DNA of 62,000 bases from Lingula anatina (taxonomy: Eukaryota > Brachiopoda > Lingulata > Lingulida > Lingulidae): positions 752,712-814,711 of the forward strand of contig NW_019775569.1 in assembly GCF_001039355.2 (NCBI RefSeq), given 5' to 3'. Shown in pieces: positions 58,363 to 62,000 of the stretch (the stretch's first letter is position 1; each line of letters starts with the position of its first letter). A program made the position numbers and the translations under genes. The notes beneath the pieces were generated by a model. That model saw nothing but the letters and a program-made list of their open reading frames with translations. It had not been told where the DNA came from and did not search any database.

Positions 58363-61300
58363 CTAATTAACAAAGAAAAAAATATTATTTTAAGTACATT
58401 TTTGAGGGGGGAAAAGGAAAGAAAATGTATTTCTTGCCCAAATTAAACTGCTTTTTTGTATCTTAGCAATTTGCAAACTAATTTATTCTGCATCTGGGCT
58501 AAAGGTTGTATCATAATTTGCAATGGCCTGAAGAAAATCTTTTAAGTATATCACATACATGACAAATGATTATAAATCAAATTAAGATTTTCAAATGAAC
58601 ATTGCTGACTATGAAAAAGACACTTGAGACAAAAATATTACATAACACAAACAACTATATAATACAGGGCATGAGAGTGTAATCGGCATCATTTATCAAG
58701 TGAAAAAAAAACTGTTTAGAAAGCAATACTTTAAATTTTGATTAAAAATGAAAGCTCATACCGAGGACTATTGTTTAGACTCCCTAGTCAACCTTCAATA
58801 CTGCTGTGGCAACAGATATCAAATATCAAATCTGCCAATTCGCCCAGACAGTTTCAGTATGCACAAACCCATTTTCTTTATTTTTACACACATGCTCTTT
58901 AAATTGTCAAAGATTCTTTTTTGAAGGTTCATTGCTTATGCAATTTCACAAGAATATTGAAGGCTTATCCTATATTCAAAGATGAAAAGCACCTCTTGCA
59001 GCAATGCATTGTTTTAAATGCTCCACTTGTAAACATAGCATGCAGAGGACAGAAAGGTTTAAATAGTAAGACAAATGCATATGCCACATCTATTGGGTTT
59101 TTTTTCAGATACTCTAATCATTAACTAAGAAAGATAACAGCTAGCAGAAATGCTATTCATATATTTGATCTGATTTTTTTCTTACTCCATTATGAAGGTT
59201 ATCCTTTTCTTTTCCCTTGGTCTAAATCACTACTTAATTCAAATTTGAAGAGAAACATTATGTAAAAACATGACATTTTTTAGCAACTATAGATTTCTAA
59301 CAGCTCTCTCAAAGAATTGGCTGATGGCATAGTTGGCAAATATTTTGATAAAGTGTGGGCTTGTTTACTGTTATCAGTTAAGTAAGTGCAAATATTTCTG
59401 TTTATCCACTTGTTGCTAGCTCCCCAAAATATTTGTGTGATTTACATGGAGTAAATCACACAAACACTTCAACAGTTCGTGTAGCCTTAAAATAAAAAGA
59501 AAATATTTATCAACTTCACAAAAATATAAAACATATCATATACCAAGTGTCATTAAAATGGCATAATCCTTTTATTTAGTTTAGATATAACATTTAAGAC
59601 CCATTTAATGTGCGTGGGATGGCTCATCAAATGTCACTAAAATTGAAGCACACTCTTAGTAAGCTCAGTACCAGTGCTATACTTGTGGGCATATTTGTGA
59701 AGAAAGCTAAGTTATGTAGTTACTCAGTGCACATATTATTTTCACAAAAACAAAAAAGACAAAAAATGTCAAGAGTCACCAACCACTCAAGGTACTCCTT
59801 TCATCCCCCTTGACATGGGGAAGGTGAATCATAACTTTACTTAACAGTCAGCTTTAGAAATATTTTATTTGCATAAAATTAAAATAACTTTTTGGAAAAC
59901 TAAGGACTCTGGATTAAGCACCACTATCTTCAGTAATAAGTTAAAATATTCATAAAAACTAAAATCACAGTCTGTTTTAAATATGTTACTTCACCATGAA
60001 AAGTTTCAGCCTTAGATATATATCAAATATTCTGGTTTTGTTTTCTCAATTTTTTTTTCAAATCAGCTGACTCGAAATGGAAAGATATACAACATATATA
60101 TCAAAAATACTGTGGCATGTGTCCAGGAAACTGAACATCAATTTAAAATTTAATTTAGAACACATTTCATCATAAATCATTCGTCGTACAAAAAACATCC
60201 TTCAAAAATATTGTTCATTTGTTCATCAAATATTCATAGGTTTATGGAATTAATTGAAAGAAGATTTACTTAAGGGATTGATGCAAACATTTATGAAAAA
60301 ACTGTATGTGTGTGTCTTTTGGATTGAAGTATACACAAAAATGTCACAAAAACTCCTCTTAAAAATCCCCACATGCTTTAAACCCCAAGGGAGACCAACA
60401 ACTTCCAGATGATATTAAAAACACCATGAGAAAAATTCCTTTATAACCTCTTTGCAAGTGCACCACAGTGCTCTTTTTTATTTTAATAGGCCTCACTGTG
60501 GACAATTAAAGCTTAAAACTAGCACCTCCCTGGCAACCCAACAACTTATGATCTAGAGAATCACATGAGTTCTCAAGTTACAAATTCAAATTTATAAAAA
60601 AAAAGTAATTTATGTCTTGTGACGATTGCACTTGCATAATGACAAGGCATTGTTGTAAATCACTGGTGACACAAATACTCGATGTAATGTATTTTGACAG
60701 TTTTTCTGATACTTGTTTCTCAGTGCCTTATGTCAACTTCACCTTATTCATTTTACGCAAAACAACAAATTCTTAATTTTTCTTTGATCAAATTGAAATG
60801 TTATGAGAGGAAACATTTCACCCTTTCACTTCACAAATCATTTGGCATACACACAGCAAGTTTGGGTGAATAATGCATGTTAAAAGTACTATGGCTCTTC
60901 CTCAAATTAATGGTCATTAACATGTTAACTTTCCTCTCAACTTCTTTCTCCTCAAAGGACGAAAACACCCTGTCAAAACATGGTATGTGAAGGCTGATTG
61001 CAAAATGGATAAATGGGTATAAACTTTGTTTAACTGATGTCTCCACCACCCTTATTATTCAAGAGAAAATATTCTAAACAATGGATGAGAATGACGCACA
61101 CAAGGGCTGAATTTTTTCCTGCCAGCTATCTGGTTGTATATGTGCCGATTAAGGCACCTAGAATTCATTCCACTGACATATATTTGTGGACATCTGATAA
61201 TCACTAAGATAAAATGACTGTCTATAGCCTCAGGGACAAACCAACAGACAATCATCCATTTGTTGATGACCATGTTTGTATTAAAAATACTTGCTGGTTT

Positions 61301-62000
61301 ACCAGTGTCTCCTGTTTACAAGGATAAATTCTCCAAATGGATGTTCTGCTCATTTTCCCTGGATAATTTTTTGGCAAAATACATGAAATTTATCTTAAGA
61401 TCTTGTCAAAACTTGTGTTCAGATAAAGATCAGAGATAAATCACCACAACCAACATTATTAATTCTTGGTCATAGAAATAAAATGTGACTAGCATTGAAA
61501 GAGTAGATGCTACGCATATTGTATTATGAGTCATAATGATAGTATGGCAAGCCTTTCATTACCTCAGAGACATTAATTATAACAATGGTTGCTGCACTTT
61601 TTTTCTCATTTTTACTTTTTTTAGCAACAGCAAAATAGGTGGATAAAACAATGTTAAAATAAAGAGATTAAAAAAATATGAAAAAAGGTAGCTAAGTGGC
61701 TACCCTATAACTTGTGTCAGAAAATGCTTATCCAGAAATCAAAATAAAAGTAAATTTTAAAAGTAAGTTTAAATTCAAAATATCATCTGGATTAAAATAG
61801 GGTGCAAATTTTGATATCCTATAATAAAAAATATCAACCAATTAATCTTACATATGATAAATTATAACCAACCAACCTTGGTAACAATAATGTGTTAGTA
61901 ACTGCTTTGTAAAATTGCTATGAAAAATTGTTTGTTCTTCAAACATCAGTATAAACTCTAATATTTCAATGCCACAGAATGCACTTTTGGCTATAGGTGT
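58363..62000 (-). other. Upstream intron/5' region of the KIAA1549-like gene
   Basis: AT-rich sequence in which I searched the minus strand for a signal-peptide exon ending in phase 1 and found none I can support. It is probably the large first intron, with exon 1 beyond the window. No other gene is visible on either strand. Confidence 0.55.

Noticed and set aside
58363-62000. Signal-peptide exon for the KIAA1549-like gene
   Set aside because: Several GT sites exist on the minus strand, but none follows an ATG frame with a hydrophobic stretch ending in phase 1.

Overview
This is a window of an AT-rich animal nuclear genome. Three genes with many spliceosomal introns (GT-AG, phase-consistent exons), long non-coding introns, microsatellites and short DNA-transposon derivatives fill it. 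Exon conservation with vertebrate orthologues is high, while the introns and the very long serine/threonine-rich exon look invertebrate. I read it as a marine invertebrate bilaterian (lophotrochozoan or invertebrate deuterostome); nothing here fixes the phylum.

Region 1 (about 1-15.9 kb, + strand): the C-terminal ~965 residues of a SETDB1/eggless histone H3K9 methyltransferase (Tudor, MBD, pre-SET, bifurcated SET, post-SET). The 5' end lies outside the window. Nine internal exons occur twice (1921-4846 and 4848-7817) on either side of a single 'n'. All coding differences I found are synonymous and the introns differ slightly, so this is most likely two haplotypes joined during assembly. A 294-base N gap lies in a later intron.

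Region 2 (about 15.9-44.7 kb, + strand): an intergenic stretch, a CpG-richer putative promoter and first exon (about 18.4-19.06 kb), then a complete HIPK-family kinase (homeodomain-interacting protein kinase) of about 1,251 codons in 16 coding exons. It has the kinase domain, the SUMO-interacting motif region and the conserved C-terminal tail. Its introns hold a 549-bp MITE-like element, a second 186-bp one, a decayed tandem duplication of an exon end, and several dense motif clusters.

Region 3 (about 45.4-58.4 kb, - strand): a KIAA1549/KIAA1549L-family single-pass membrane protein of at least 2,502 residues. It has one 5.4-kb exon encoding a mucin-like Ser/Thr-rich ectodomain, a juxtamembrane domain with a furin-type RSKR site, a transmembrane segment, and a charged cytoplasmic tail over nine exons. 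Its first exon is not recognisable in the remaining 3.6 kb. It converges tail-to-tail with HIPK.

Together: SETDB1 and HIPK are nuclear chromatin and transcription regulators, both carrying SUMO-interacting-type motifs. The HIPK/KIAA1549 adjacency is the most informative large-scale observation, because human HIPK2/KIAA1549 (7q34) and HIPK3/KIAA1549L (11p13) are also chromosomal neighbours. I found no convincing tRNA, rRNA, CRISPR or bacterial-type system.
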